Of a stretch of DNA of 64,000 bases, positions 35,067 to 43,198 are shown piece after piece. The notes under the pieces are model-generated. The model was not told where the DNA came from and made no database searches. It worked only from the letters and a program-made list of their open reading frames with translations. The stretch's first letter is position 1. Every line of letters begins with the position of its first letter. This DNA is from Microbulbifer litoralis (GTDB lineage: Bacteria; Pseudomonadota; Gammaproteobacteria; Pseudomonadales; Cellvibrionaceae). A program made the position numbers and the translations under genes. The stretch lies in NCBI RefSeq assembly GCF_023634065.1, contig NZ_JALKCV010000004.1, positions 310,001 through 374,000 of the forward strand. The letters run 5' to 3'.

Positions 35067-35621
35067 TCAGGAACCGGCGGCAAGCGCCTCGAAACGGCTG
35101 GCTTCCGCCAGCGATGGCCGCAGGCCGTACTTCTGCACGATGGCCATAAAGCGCTGCACGTAAATACGGGAGGCCGGCGCGTAGGGCGGCATCCACTGGT
35201 CCGGGCCGCGCTGGCCCTTGCTCTGGTTGCGGCCGTCGTCCACCAGCCAGAGGTTGTCCGGGTCTTCGGCGAACTGCCGCTTGCGCTCGCGGCTCCAGTG
35301 GGCACCGCCGCGCTCGTGGGCCCATTTGAGCGGCACGATATGCTCCACGTCCAGGTCCGAGGCGCTGGTAAAGAAATGCCCGGTGTAGGGATCCAGCCAC
35401 AGGCCGGTGTCCACACGGCAACTGTCGGCGCGGGTGTAGGTCACCGGTGCGAGGGAATAGCGGATCAGCAGTTCGTGGCGGGTGTCCTGGCAATCGCCGT
35501 CGGCATCGGACCAGCGCGGCAACCACTCGGAGCGATCGTATGACAGCGCGGGTGTGGAAACCACAGCGAGTGGGGACAGGAAGAAAAGAGCGGCGAGAAA
35601 AGAAATTGATCGAAAACACAT
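35067..35621 (-). CDS. Secreted HNH endonuclease family protein
   Basis: A 184-residue nuclease of the HNH/GmrSD-C-like type. It has a signal peptide (FRSISFLAALFFLSPLAVVS) and the HNH core DLDVEHIVPLKWAHERGG with the conserved Asn in DNLWLVDDGRNQSKGQRGP. Such secreted HNH proteins are usual in gammaproteobacteria and probably degrade extracellular DNA. I use the ATG at 35621; a TTG at 35651 would place ten residues before the signal. Located upstream of the helicase gene on the same strand, but a periplasmic protein is not an obvious partner for a cytoplasmic helicase. Confidence 0.85.
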   Translation of the reverse strand: MCFRSISFLAALFFLSPLAVVSTPALSYDRSEWLPRWSDADGDCQDTRHELLIRYSLAPVTYTRADSCRVDTGLWLDPYTGHFFTSASDLDVEHIVPLKWAHERGGAHWSRERKRQFAEDPDNLWLVDDGRNQSKGQRGPDQWMPPYAPASRIYVQRFMAIVQKYGLRPSLAEASRFEALAAGS

Positions 35622-35746
35622 ACAACGACTACCAATCAATAATTGGCGCAATCGTACACGACTTTTAATTCATTGAAATATCGATCAGGTCACCCGTGTT
35701 GGAATTCCCCGGGGCATCGATCCGCATATGAGTCCGCACAGCCCTG

Positions 35747-35831
35747 TTCCCGGATTCAGCTGCACTTCATCCGGGCTACCAACAGAGTTTTGCCGGCAGT
35801 AGCCCGGATGGAGCGCAGCGGAATCCGGGAA
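35747..35831. repeat. REP/BIME-like inverted repeat pair
   Basis: Two 32-base copies in inverted orientation, 35747-35778 and 35800-35831, match at 29 of 32 positions and flank a 21-base spacer. Each carries the common dispersed element with core AGCCCGGATGGAGCGCAG. The pair sits between the HNH gene and the carboxypeptidase gene, and forms a long hairpin. It is a chromosomal dispersed repeat rather than a terminator. Confidence 0.85.
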
Positions 35832-35856
35832 AAAGAACCCTCCCCGAAATCGGAAA

Positions 35857-37281
35857 TCAACCGCGATCGGGCGCCGCCAGGGATCCCAATTCGATCAGGT
35901 GGCCATCGAGTACCGCCACGCCGATGCCATCTTCGTCGCGCAGCAGGAAAGTCGCATTGCGGCGGCGCTGGGGGATTTGCCGCTGCGGGCGCTCGGGGTT
36001 GATGACCACCGGCCAGTCCGTGTCGATACGGACCGCGTCGCCGTCGCCGACAAAATAGCCGTACCCCTGCCGCAATAGCTGCAGATAGCGTCGGTCGTCC
36101 AGCACCAGCTTTTCGCCCGCCTCCAGCACATAGGGTCTCGGCGCCACATATTCCCAACCGCTGGCGTCGAAAGTATAGGCACCGTGTCGGTTGGACAGAT
36201 CCCCGGCCTCGATGACCGAAGCCGTCTCCCCGCGCCGGTTGATGGCCAGGTCGGTCAGGTATCCGGCATCGCCATCCCGCGCCGCCAGGCCGCGGATTTT
36301 GACATCGACAATCGCATCGTCGCGGTTGAGTGGAATCTGTCGATAGATGGATTCGGAAACCTCGCGATAGCTGCCGCCGGCGATACTGTCGATGGCGGCC
36401 ACCAGCATTTCAAAATTCATGCGGCGCGCCACCTGGCGATTGGGATCGTCCGGGTGGGCACCGGACTCGATCAGGATGGTGCTGATTCCCATTTCGGAAA
36501 AGGTATCGCCGAAGGCGCGGTAGGCATAGGTGTCGTCATACCTGCCCAGGTGGCCGCCGATCGCGGGCTCCACCACACCGGCCAGCAGGCCGATCAACTG
36601 TATCGCCCGCCGGCGGCTGTCATTGATATCCCGCGCCGCATTGAAAGGCGGCGCCAGCACCGAGATGGTGGCCATCCTGCCACTGTCGCCGACGGCGTAG
36701 TGCCGGTTCTGGTCGTGCAGGTTAAAACCGAAATGCGGCTTGAATGCCCGCGCCTGCGCCATCAGCGCGCGCCCCTCCGGCGACTGCAGCGCCTTGGCAT
36801 CGCGGTTCACGTCAAAGCTCTGGGCGTTGTAGCGGATATCCCGCTCGGCGCCGTCCGGGTTCAGCATCGGCACGATCACCAGCGACAGTTTGTCTATCCA
36901 GCCGGCACGCCAGTTCGCCTGCTCCGGCGCTGTGATGTAATTCAGCAGATCGAACAGGGCCGCGGTGGCCGTGGGCTCATCACCGTGCATCTGCGACCAG
37001 AGCATGATCCGGGTATCGCCGCGGCCGATCCCGATACGGTAGATCGGCCGCCCCTCGTAGGAGCGGGCGATTTCACGCACATCGAGCAATGGCGAAGACG
37101 CCAGGCGGTCGATCAGCGGCAGGATATCCGCCTGCCTGATGGCCGGCTTGTCCAGGCCCGGCTGCCGGTAGTCGGCGTAGGTCTGGGGCTTGGCCATGGC
37201 GAGCGCGTCGCCGACCAGCAGGAACAGGAAGAACGGGAAAAGGGAGGAAAAGGAGACGGGTGCGATTCTTCGTTGGTGCAT
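35857..37281 (-). CDS. Secreted M14 zinc carboxypeptidase
   Basis: A 474-residue secreted metallocarboxypeptidase. The signal peptide ends near GDALA. The zinc motif HxxE is His99-Glu102 in QMHGDEPTA; further M14 landmarks are PMLNPDGAERD, SFDVNRDAK, FGFNLHDQNRHYA and the catalytic-glutamate region STILIESGAHPDD. The C-terminal 150 residues form an extra beta-rich domain. Probably scavenges amino acids from peptides. The gene is preceded by an RBS-poor but clear start at 37281 and stands alone. Confidence 0.9.
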   Translation of the reverse strand: MHQRRIAPVSFSSLFPFFLFLLVGDALAMAKPQTYADYRQPGLDKPAIRQADILPLIDRLASSPLLDVREIARSYEGRPIYRIGIGRGDTRIMLWSQMHGDEPTATAALFDLLNYITAPEQANWRAGWIDKLSLVIVPMLNPDGAERDIRYNAQSFDVNRDAKALQSPEGRALMAQARAFKPHFGFNLHDQNRHYAVGDSGRMATISVLAPPFNAARDINDSRRRAIQLIGLLAGVVEPAIGGHLGRYDDTYAYRAFGDTFSEMGISTILIESGAHPDDPNRQVARRMNFEMLVAAIDSIAGGSYREVSESIYRQIPLNRDDAIVDVKIRGLAARDGDAGYLTDLAINRRGETASVIEAGDLSNRHGAYTFDASGWEYVAPRPYVLEAGEKLVLDDRRYLQLLRQGYGYFVGDGDAVRIDTDWPVVINPERPQRQIPQRRRNATFLLRDEDGIGVAVLDGHLIELGSLAAPDRG

Positions 37282-37425
37282 GATTGATCAGATTATGGTT
37301 GTTGCATCAGCCACGAAAGGCGCGAGAATAAAATATTCAATCATTGGCAAAAATAATGCAATGATAAATTCCTCGATGCGACAACCGGCTCCCGCCGTCC
37401 CGGGGCTCCCGGCAGATGCCGGCAC

Positions 37426-40400
37426 TCAGGCCGGCTCCGGCTGCTCCCGACGGGCCTCTTCCCGCTCATCATCCGTACGACCGTTCGCGACCTCGCCCTG
37501 CCCCACCCGGTGGAACATCGCGTAGAACACCGGCACCGCGATCAGTGTCAGCACCGTGGCGAAGCCGAGGCCGCCCATGATGGTTACTGCCATATCCGCA
37601 AAGAAGGCGTCGAACAACAGCGGCGACATCCCCAGTATCGTCGTCACCGCAGCCAGGAATACCGGCCGCAGGCGGCTGACGCTGGCGCGCTGGATGGCGC
37701 TCAGGCGCGGCAGGCCGGCCTGGGTCTGGATCTCGATCTCATCCACCAGCACCACGGCGTTCTTGATCAACATCCCCGACAGGCTGAGCACCCCCAGCAG
37801 CGACATAAAACCGAATGGCAGGCCCGAAACCAGCAGGCCCACCACCACGCCCACCAGGGACATGGGCACCACCAGCCAGATGATGACCGGCTCGCGCAGG
37901 GTGCCGAACAGCAGCACCGAGACCAGCACCATGATCAGGAAGCCCACCGGCAGGCCCTTGCCGAGAGACTGCTGCGCATCCGAGGAACGCTCGTATTCGC
38001 CGCCGAACTCCAGCCGGTAGCCCGGCGGCAGCGACAGCGCCTCGGCCTCTGCGCGAATACGCCCGAATGCCGCCATGGCGGTCACGCCCTGCGGCGCATC
38101 GCCGCTGATGGTGATCGTGGGAACGCGGTTGCGCCGCTGCACCAGCCCCTCTTCCGCCGTGGTTTCAAATTCCTTCACCAGCTGCCCGGCGGGAATATAG
38201 CCGCGCTCATTCGGGCTCCACACCAGGCGGTCCTCCAGCGATCCCAGTTGGTTGCGATCGCCCTCCGGCAGGCGCGCAACAATCGGGATGATGCGATCGC
38301 CGCTTTCGAAATCGCCGACGCGGTAGCCGGCGGTGGCAAACTGGATGGTGCGGCTGACATCGGCCGCCGTCACTCCGGCGACCCGCGCCCGTTCGTCATC
38401 GAGCCGTACGCGGACGGTCGGCTGGCGCCCGCGCCAGTCGTGGCGGACTTCCTGCAGCCCCTTTTCGCGGAACAGCTGCTCCACTTCAGCGGCCCTGGCG
38501 CGCAGGGTGTTGAAGTCCGGGCCGGATATCCGCACCTCCACATCGGCGCCGCCGCCGGGGCCGAATACCAGTCGCTTGAAGGTGATCAACGCCTCCGGCT
38601 GCGCATTGCGCAGCGACGATTTCGCTTTGTCGATCAGCGCCGGGATCTGTTCGCGGGATTCCGTGCGCACGATCAGTTGGCCGTAGGACGGGTTCGGCGG
38701 TTCCGGCGCATAGGTGAGCATAAAGCGGTCGGCGCCGCGGCCGGCCACCGATGTTACCGACACCACCGCATCCTGCTGCTGCAGGAATTCGGTCGCCTGC
38801 TGCAGTGCCGCCTCGGTGCGATTGATATCGCTGCCCTGGGGCAAAAAGTAATTCACATAGAACAGCGGCGCATTGGAATTCGGGAAGAAGCCCTGTTTTA
38901 CAAACCCGAAGCCGAAATAACTCACCAGTGTAACCGCCACCAGCGCGGCCACCGTGCGGCCGCGATGTTTCAGGGCGCCGGCCAGTGCGCGGGAGTAGAG
39001 GCGGTAAAAACGCCCGCCGTAGGGATCCTCCGAATCCGCCGACCCCGGCTTGAACAGGTGATAGCCGAGGTAGGGCGTCACGGTAATCGCCAGCACCCAG
39101 CTCAGCAGCAGGGAAATACCGATCACCGCAAACAGGGAGAACAGGAATTCACCAGTGGCATCCTGGGACAGGCCGATACCGGAAAACGCCATGATGCCGA
39201 TCACCGTGGCGCCCAGCAGCGGCCAGAAAGTCTGGCGCACCACCCGCCCGGCCGCGCGCTGTGGCGACTCCCGGTTCTGCACACCCATCAGCATGCCCTC
39301 GGCCACCACGATCGCATTGTCCACCAGCATACCCATGGCAATGATCAGGGCACCGAGGGAAATCCGCTGCAGGTTCAGGCCCATCAGGTTCATGATCAGT
39401 ACCGTGCCCAGCACGGTCAGCGCCAGTACGACACCGACCACCACACCGGAGCGCCAGCCCATGAACAGGCACAACACCAGGCTGACGATCACCACCGAGG
39501 ACACCAGGTTGAACAGGAATCCGTCGACACTGTGCTCCACCACGCGGTGCTGCTCGTACACCGGGTGCACTTCGATACCCAGCGGCAGGCCCTGCTCCAG
39601 TTGCGCCAGCTTGGCTTCTACGGCCTTGCCCACATCCACGATATTGGTGTTCTGCGCCCCCGCCACACCGATCAGCACGGCGGGCTCGCCGTTGAAGCGG
39701 GCGATAAAATCCGGGTTTTCATCGTAGCCCAGGGACACATCGGCGATATCCCGCACCGCCAGCATCGACGTGGAGCCCGGCACCCCCATCAGGATATTGC
39801 CCACGGCTTCCTCGTTGCCGGCCGGATCGTCCACCACGATCCTCGTGCGCAGGTCGCGCCCTTCGAGCTCACCCACCGGTTGGGTGGCGCTCTCGGATTG
39901 GAGCACCTGCGCCAGATCGTCCAGTGAATACCCCAGCTGCGCCAGGCGCGACTCGTCGATATCCAGGTAGGCCACTTCGTCGATCACGCCGGAGCGGGAG
40001 ACTTTCGCCACTCCGTCCACGGTCAGCAGCTCGCGGCGGATCACCTTGGTGATCTCGCGCATTTCCGACAGCGAAAAGCCCTTGCCGGTCACCGCGTAGT
40101 AAATCCCGAACACCTCGCCGAAATCGTCGTTGACCACCGGCGCCGCAGCGCCACTCGGCAGTTGCCCCTGGACATCCCGCACCTTGCGGCGCAGTTCATC
40201 CCAGACCTGGGCCAGCTCCTCGGCGGCGTACTGGTCGCGGATCTCCACACGGATTTCGGACATGCCCGGGCGGGATGTGGAGCTCAGGCGCTTCAGCTGG
40301 CCCATCTGCTGGATCGCCACCTCCAGTTTTTCGGTCACCTCCTCTTCCACCTGCCGCGCGCTGGCGCCGGGAAAGGCGGTAAACACCCGCGCTTCCTTGA

Positions 40401-40524
40401 TCGTGAAAGCCGGGTCCTCCAGGCGGCCGATATCCGCCAGCCCCCACAGGCCGCCGACCAGGCAGATCGCCATCAGCAACCAGCTGTATACCGGCCGCTG
40501 GATAAATACATCAGAAATTTTCAA
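37426..40524 (-). CDS. RND efflux transporter permease (AcrB/MexF-like)
   Basis: A 1032-residue inner-membrane proton-driven multidrug exporter subunit. It begins LKISDVFIQRPVYSWLLMAICL and has the duplicated RND layout with twelve membrane helices; the relay segment is GALIIAMGMLVDNAIVVAEGML and the second-half helices include SLSGMLIKNAVVLVDEIEIQ. The start is unusual: a TTG at 40524 with GGGGAAG upstream, because no ATG or GTG fits and a longer frame would overlap the adaptor gene. It follows the adaptor by 31 bases. The substrates are unknown. Confidence 0.92.
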   Translation of the reverse strand: MKISDVFIQRPVYSWLLMAICLVGGLWGLADIGRLEDPAFTIKEARVFTAFPGASARQVEEEVTEKLEVAIQQMGQLKRLSSTSRPGMSEIRVEIRDQYAAEELAQVWDELRRKVRDVQGQLPSGAAAPVVNDDFGEVFGIYYAVTGKGFSLSEMREITKVIRRELLTVDGVAKVSRSGVIDEVAYLDIDESRLAQLGYSLDDLAQVLQSESATQPVGELEGRDLRTRIVVDDPAGNEEAVGNILMGVPGSTSMLAVRDIADVSLGYDENPDFIARFNGEPAVLIGVAGAQNTNIVDVGKAVEAKLAQLEQGLPLGIEVHPVYEQHRVVEHSVDGFLFNLVSSVVIVSLVLCLFMGWRSGVVVGVVLALTVLGTVLIMNLMGLNLQRISLGALIIAMGMLVDNAIVVAEGMLMGVQNRESPQRAAGRVVRQTFWPLLGATVIGIMAFSGIGLSQDATGEFLFSLFAVIGISLLLSWVLAITVTPYLGYHLFKPGSADSEDPYGGRFYRLYSRALAGALKHRGRTVAALVAVTLVSYFGFGFVKQGFFPNSNAPLFYVNYFLPQGSDINRTEAALQQATEFLQQQDAVVSVTSVAGRGADRFMLTYAPEPPNPSYGQLIVRTESREQIPALIDKAKSSLRNAQPEALITFKRLVFGPGGGADVEVRISGPDFNTLRARAAEVEQLFREKGLQEVRHDWRGRQPTVRVRLDDERARVAGVTAADVSRTIQFATAGYRVGDFESGDRIIPIVARLPEGDRNQLGSLEDRLVWSPNERGYIPAGQLVKEFETTAEEGLVQRRNRVPTITISGDAPQGVTAMAAFGRIRAEAEALSLPPGYRLEFGGEYERSSDAQQSLGKGLPVGFLIMVLVSVLLFGTLREPVIIWLVVPMSLVGVVVGLLVSGLPFGFMSLLGVLSLSGMLIKNAVVLVDEIEIQTQAGLPRLSAIQRASVSRLRPVFLAAVTTILGMSPLLFDAFFADMAVTIMGGLGFATVLTLIAVPVFYAMFHRVGQGEVANGRTDDEREEARREQPEPA

Positions 40525-40555
40525 GGCACTTCCCCAATTGCTGCCGGGTCGGATT

Positions 40556-41632
40556 TTACGGTGCGGACTGCTGCGTATAATTGCGCACCCTGGCGCCCTC
40601 GTGGAGATGCTGGCCACCGGCGGCAACCAGTTTCATGGACGGCTCCACACCCGCCGACACGCGCACCCGCTCGCCGTCGGTGCGCCCGAGGGTGACCGGC
40701 ACACTGGAGACGGAATGATCCTCGTTGATCTGCCAGACAAACGGCGAGCCGTCGGCACTGGTCTGTACGGCGGCGAGCGGGATCCAGGTATCGCGGCGGC
40801 TGTCGTCGAGTTTCAGGTTCACCCGCGCCGTCATGCCCGGGAGTATCTGCACCTCTTCCGGGCGTGGCATGCCCAGCTCGACGATATAGGTCTGTGTCAC
40901 ACTGTCCGCCTCCGCCTGGTGCTCGCGGTACTCCAGCGGGAACTCGCGGCCCGGCAGGAATTCGAAACTGGCGGTGATGGATTTCACCCATTCCCGGTTG
41001 ACCGTGGCCAGCAGCTTTTCGGGGACCGAGATCTGGATCCGCACCTCGGAAACATTCTGCAGTCGCACCACGCCCTGCCCGGCCTGCACATTGGTGTAGT
41101 TCTCCACCAACTGCCGCGTGACCAGCGCATCGAAGGGCACGCTCAGGTGGGTATAGGCGAGATCCTGCTCGGCGTTTTCCAGCGTGACCTCAGCCAGGTC
41201 GTAGTTGGTCTGCGTCTCATCCAGTTGCTGTTGCGAAATGACATTGCGCCCGGCCAGCGAGCGCTGCCGCCCGAGTGTCTTCTCCAGCAGTTGCAGGTTG
41301 ACCCGCGCCTCCTTGACCCGGCGGCGGAAATCGCGGTCGTCCAGCGCGGCGATCAACTGCCCCTTGGGTATGACCTCGCCTTCGCGGAACTTCAACTGGT
41401 CCAGTTTCCCGCCCACCTGGAAAGACAGGTCCACCGTCTGTACCGCTGTCACCCGGCCGGCGAACTGGCGCTGGCTAATGCCGTCGGCGCCGGAAACCCG
41501 CGCGACCTTGACCGGCCACTGGCGCGCCTCCTGCTGCTGTCGATCCGCGCCGGGCTCGGAGCAGCCGGCAATCAGCGCCACGGCCGCCAACAGCGGGGCC
41601 AGCGATATACGGGCAGTGCCGAACAGTTTCAT
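40556..41632 (-). CDS. RND efflux periplasmic adaptor (membrane fusion protein)
   Basis: A 358-residue lipoprotein adaptor that links the RND pump to an outer-membrane channel. The signal peptide ends in the lipobox VALIAGC. A lipoyl/barrel-sandwich start (VDLSFQVGGKLDQLKFREGEVIPKGQLIAALDDRDF) leads into a coiled-coil hairpin and back to LSVPFDALVTRQLVENYTNVQAGQGV, then the beta-barrel and MPRPEEVQILPGMTARVNL. The ATG at 41632 follows GGA. No TolC-like gene is present nearby, so the outer channel is encoded elsewhere. Confidence 0.92.
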   Translation of the reverse strand: MKLFGTARISLAPLLAAVALIAGCSEPGADRQQQEARQWPVKVARVSGADGISQRQFAGRVTAVQTVDLSFQVGGKLDQLKFREGEVIPKGQLIAALDDRDFRRRVKEARVNLQLLEKTLGRQRSLAGRNVISQQQLDETQTNYDLAEVTLENAEQDLAYTHLSVPFDALVTRQLVENYTNVQAGQGVVRLQNVSEVRIQISVPEKLLATVNREWVKSITASFEFLPGREFPLEYREHQAEADSVTQTYIVELGMPRPEEVQILPGMTARVNLKLDDSRRDTWIPLAAVQTSADGSPFVWQINEDHSVSSVPVTLGRTDGERVRVSAGVEPSMKLVAAGGQHLHEGARVRNYTQQSAP

Positions 41633-41681
41633 AGGCAGATTCCAAAAATATTGACCAGGGGATGAGATGAGGTGGAGCGAA

Positions 41682-42218
41682 TCAGTCGATCTCGGCGCAG
41701 AGTTTCGACAGGCGCGCGTGCAGGCGTTCGTAAACCGGGTCGTCCGCCTGCATGACACCGAAAACGCGCCCCAGGAACAGGCCGCGCGCGGCGCACAGCA
41801 GTAGCAGGGCCAGCTCCGGGTCGCTGGAGGACTCGCACACCTCGCGGCGAATTCGCGCCTCCTTGGCCTTGATCGGCTCCAGCAGCGCCGGGTCTTCCGC
41901 CACGGCGGCGATCAGTGAGCGCGGCAGGCTCTCGTCGTCGGCCATCAGGGCGAACAGGGATTCGATCCGGGCGGAGAGCGTGCCGCCATCACCGCAGCCG
42001 GCGGCGGCAAACTCCGCAGTCAGTTCCGATTCCCGCGCCGTGGCGGCTTCGAGCATGGCCTTCAGCAGGGACTGCTTGGTGCGGAAGTGATGCAGCAGCC
42101 CGCCCTTGCTCAGGCCGCACTGCTCGGCCACTGCGTCCAGGGTGAGCCTGCGGGCCCCGCGCTCACGCACCACGTCTTCCGCCGCGCGGATGATGCCGTC
42201 TTTATCGACCTTGGACAT
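41682..42218 (-). CDS. TetR/AcrR family repressor of the RND efflux operon
   Basis: A 178-residue repressor: HTH region GIIRAAEDVVRERGARRLTLDAVAEQCGLSKGGLLHHFRTKQSL and a helical ligand domain. The ATG at 42218 has GGAGGG six bases upstream. It is the first gene of the efflux operon (regulator, adaptor, pump), and an 18-base palindrome lies 28 bases ahead of it, so it very probably represses its own operon until an efflux substrate binds. Confidence 0.92.
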   Translation of the reverse strand: MSKVDKDGIIRAAEDVVRERGARRLTLDAVAEQCGLSKGGLLHHFRTKQSLLKAMLEAATARESELTAEFAAAGCGDGGTLSARIESLFALMADDESLPRSLIAAVAEDPALLEPIKAKEARIRREVCESSSDPELALLLLCAARGLFLGRVFGVMQADDPVYERLHARLSKLCAEID

Positions 42219-42245
42219 GCGACCCTCCAACCTGAAACAGTCAAA

Positions 42246-42263
42246 ACCGACCAACTGGACGGT
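42246..42263. promoter_or_regulatory. TetR-type operator of the efflux operon
   Basis: ACCGACCAACTGGACGGT is an 18-base palindrome of the form ACCG-N-CCA-N2-TGG-N-CGGT, located just upstream of the tetR start and within the short region shared with the YchJ-family gene. The symmetry and position match TetR operators. Confidence 0.75.
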
Positions 42264-42385
42264 ATGTTAGCAGCGTGTCGCCAAAGGTCAAGCCAGCGGC
42301 GGCGTACACTCCCGTGGTTCATGCGGTTACACTCTGCAGCGGAATCTACCCACCCATCACCGGCGAGCCTGCGAGCGGAGACGAG

Positions 42386-42766
42386 ATGCCACAATCCCCC
42401 TGCCCCTGCGGTTCGGGCAAACCCATGGACGAATGCTGCGGCCTCTACCTGTCCGGCCGGGCCTATCCCGGGACCGCCGAGGCACTGATGCGCAGCCGCT
42501 TCTGCGCCTTTATCCGCGGCGATGTGTCCTACCTGCGCAAGACCTGGCATCCGGACAACTGCCCGGAGCTGAACCTGGCCGATATGGAGACACAGTGGAC
42601 CCGCCTGGAAATCATCAGGAGCAAACAGGGGCTGAAGAAGTCGCTGGTGGAATTCAGGGCGTGGTATCTGGAGAACGATACCGAGCATTCGATGCACGAG
42701 ATATCGCTGTTCAAACTGTACAAAAAGCGCTGGGTCTATGTAGAGCCGCTGCCCGGCTGGCACTAG
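42386..42766 (+). CDS. YchJ/SEC-C motif family protein
   Basis: A 126-residue protein with the zinc-binding SEC-C motif CPCGSGKPMDECCG at the N-terminus, followed by the YchJ domain landmarks EALMRSRFCAFIRGDVSYLRKTWHP and the NTF2-like end. Unlike E. coli YchJ it has no second SEC-C at the C-terminus. Function unknown; SEC-C proteins bind SecB or ribosomes. The ATG at 42386 with GGAG upstream is preferred over a longer frame from 42275. Confidence 0.88.
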   Translation: MPQSPCPCGSGKPMDECCGLYLSGRAYPGTAEALMRSRFCAFIRGDVSYLRKTWHPDNCPELNLADMETQWTRLEIIRSKQGLKKSLVEFRAWYLENDTEHSMHEISLFKLYKKRWVYVEPLPGWH

Positions 42767-42828
42767 CCTGATTTAAGGAATTATTAGTTGTCTCAAAATT
42801 GTTTTAACCCAAGCCACCCGTCGCAGTC

Positions 42829-42902
42829 GTCATCCCGGACTCGATCCGGGATCCAGCGAAGAGGCCCCGTCGTCCCGGATTCCGGATCGAGTCCGGAATG
42901 AC
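42829..42902. repeat. Dispersed-type inverted repeat between ychJ-like and rtcB units
   Basis: GTCATCCCGGACTCGATCC-like sequence at 42829-42854 and its complement at 42877-42902 (24 of 26 matching) face each other across 22 bases. Similar hairpins are scattered in many proteobacterial chromosomes. No gene is seen between 42767 and 42987. Confidence 0.8.
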
Positions 42903-42987
42903 AACTCAAGGAAGTGAATACAGGGTTTGCCGGTTGTTAAAAGGATTCTGAATAAATGCGGGGAAAAAGCCGGAAGTAGAGAAAAGA

Positions 42988-43155
42988 TTAGAAGCAGAAG
43001 AAAAAAGAGTCGCGGGAGCCTTTCCACTCCCGCGCCGCTTTCAACATTTGCTGCTTATCGGCAAACCGCCTGCCGGACCTGGCCCGCACATGGGCGCCGC
43101 CCTTGCGCAGCAGCGGATTCATCGCAACTTGGTTGCGGGGTTTTGATTTTTTCAT
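42988..43155 (-). CDS. Small basic protein downstream of rtcB (55 aa, unannotated type)
   Basis: A 55-residue, strongly basic protein starting MKKSKPRNQVAMNPLLRKGG and continuing HVRARSGRRFADKQQMLKAAREWKG, with an aromatic tail. The ATG at 43155 has AAGGA nine bases upstream and the gene lies 43 bases after the rtcB stop on the same strand, so it is probably co-transcribed. The charge and the pattern PRNxxxxNPLL suggest binding to RNA or the ribosome. No family is recognised with confidence; it does not match ArfA. The gene is short and easily missed. Confidence 0.68.
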   Translation of the reverse strand: MKKSKPRNQVAMNPLLRKGGAHVRARSGRRFADKQQMLKAAREWKGSRDSFFFCF

Positions 43156-43198
43156 CTCTCGCTTCCTTTAGTTGGCTCGCAGGGCCAGCGACTTCCGC

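Noticed and set aside
32140-35163. 1007-residue plus-strand open frame
   Set aside because: Antisense of the SF1 helicase; composition typical of a shadow frame, while the minus strand has full helicase motifs.
37510-39927. 805-residue plus-strand open frame
   Set aside because: Antisense of the RND pump; no domains and extreme His/Gln content.
40525-40626. N-terminal extension of the RND pump to an upstream start
   Set aside because: The extension overlaps the adaptor gene, is unlike any RND N-terminus, and the TTG at 40524 has a good ribosome site.
42988-43155. Small rtcB-linked protein as ArfA ribosome-rescue factor
   Set aside because: It lacks the ArfA core and the KGKGSY-type motif; only a loose resemblance in basic residues.
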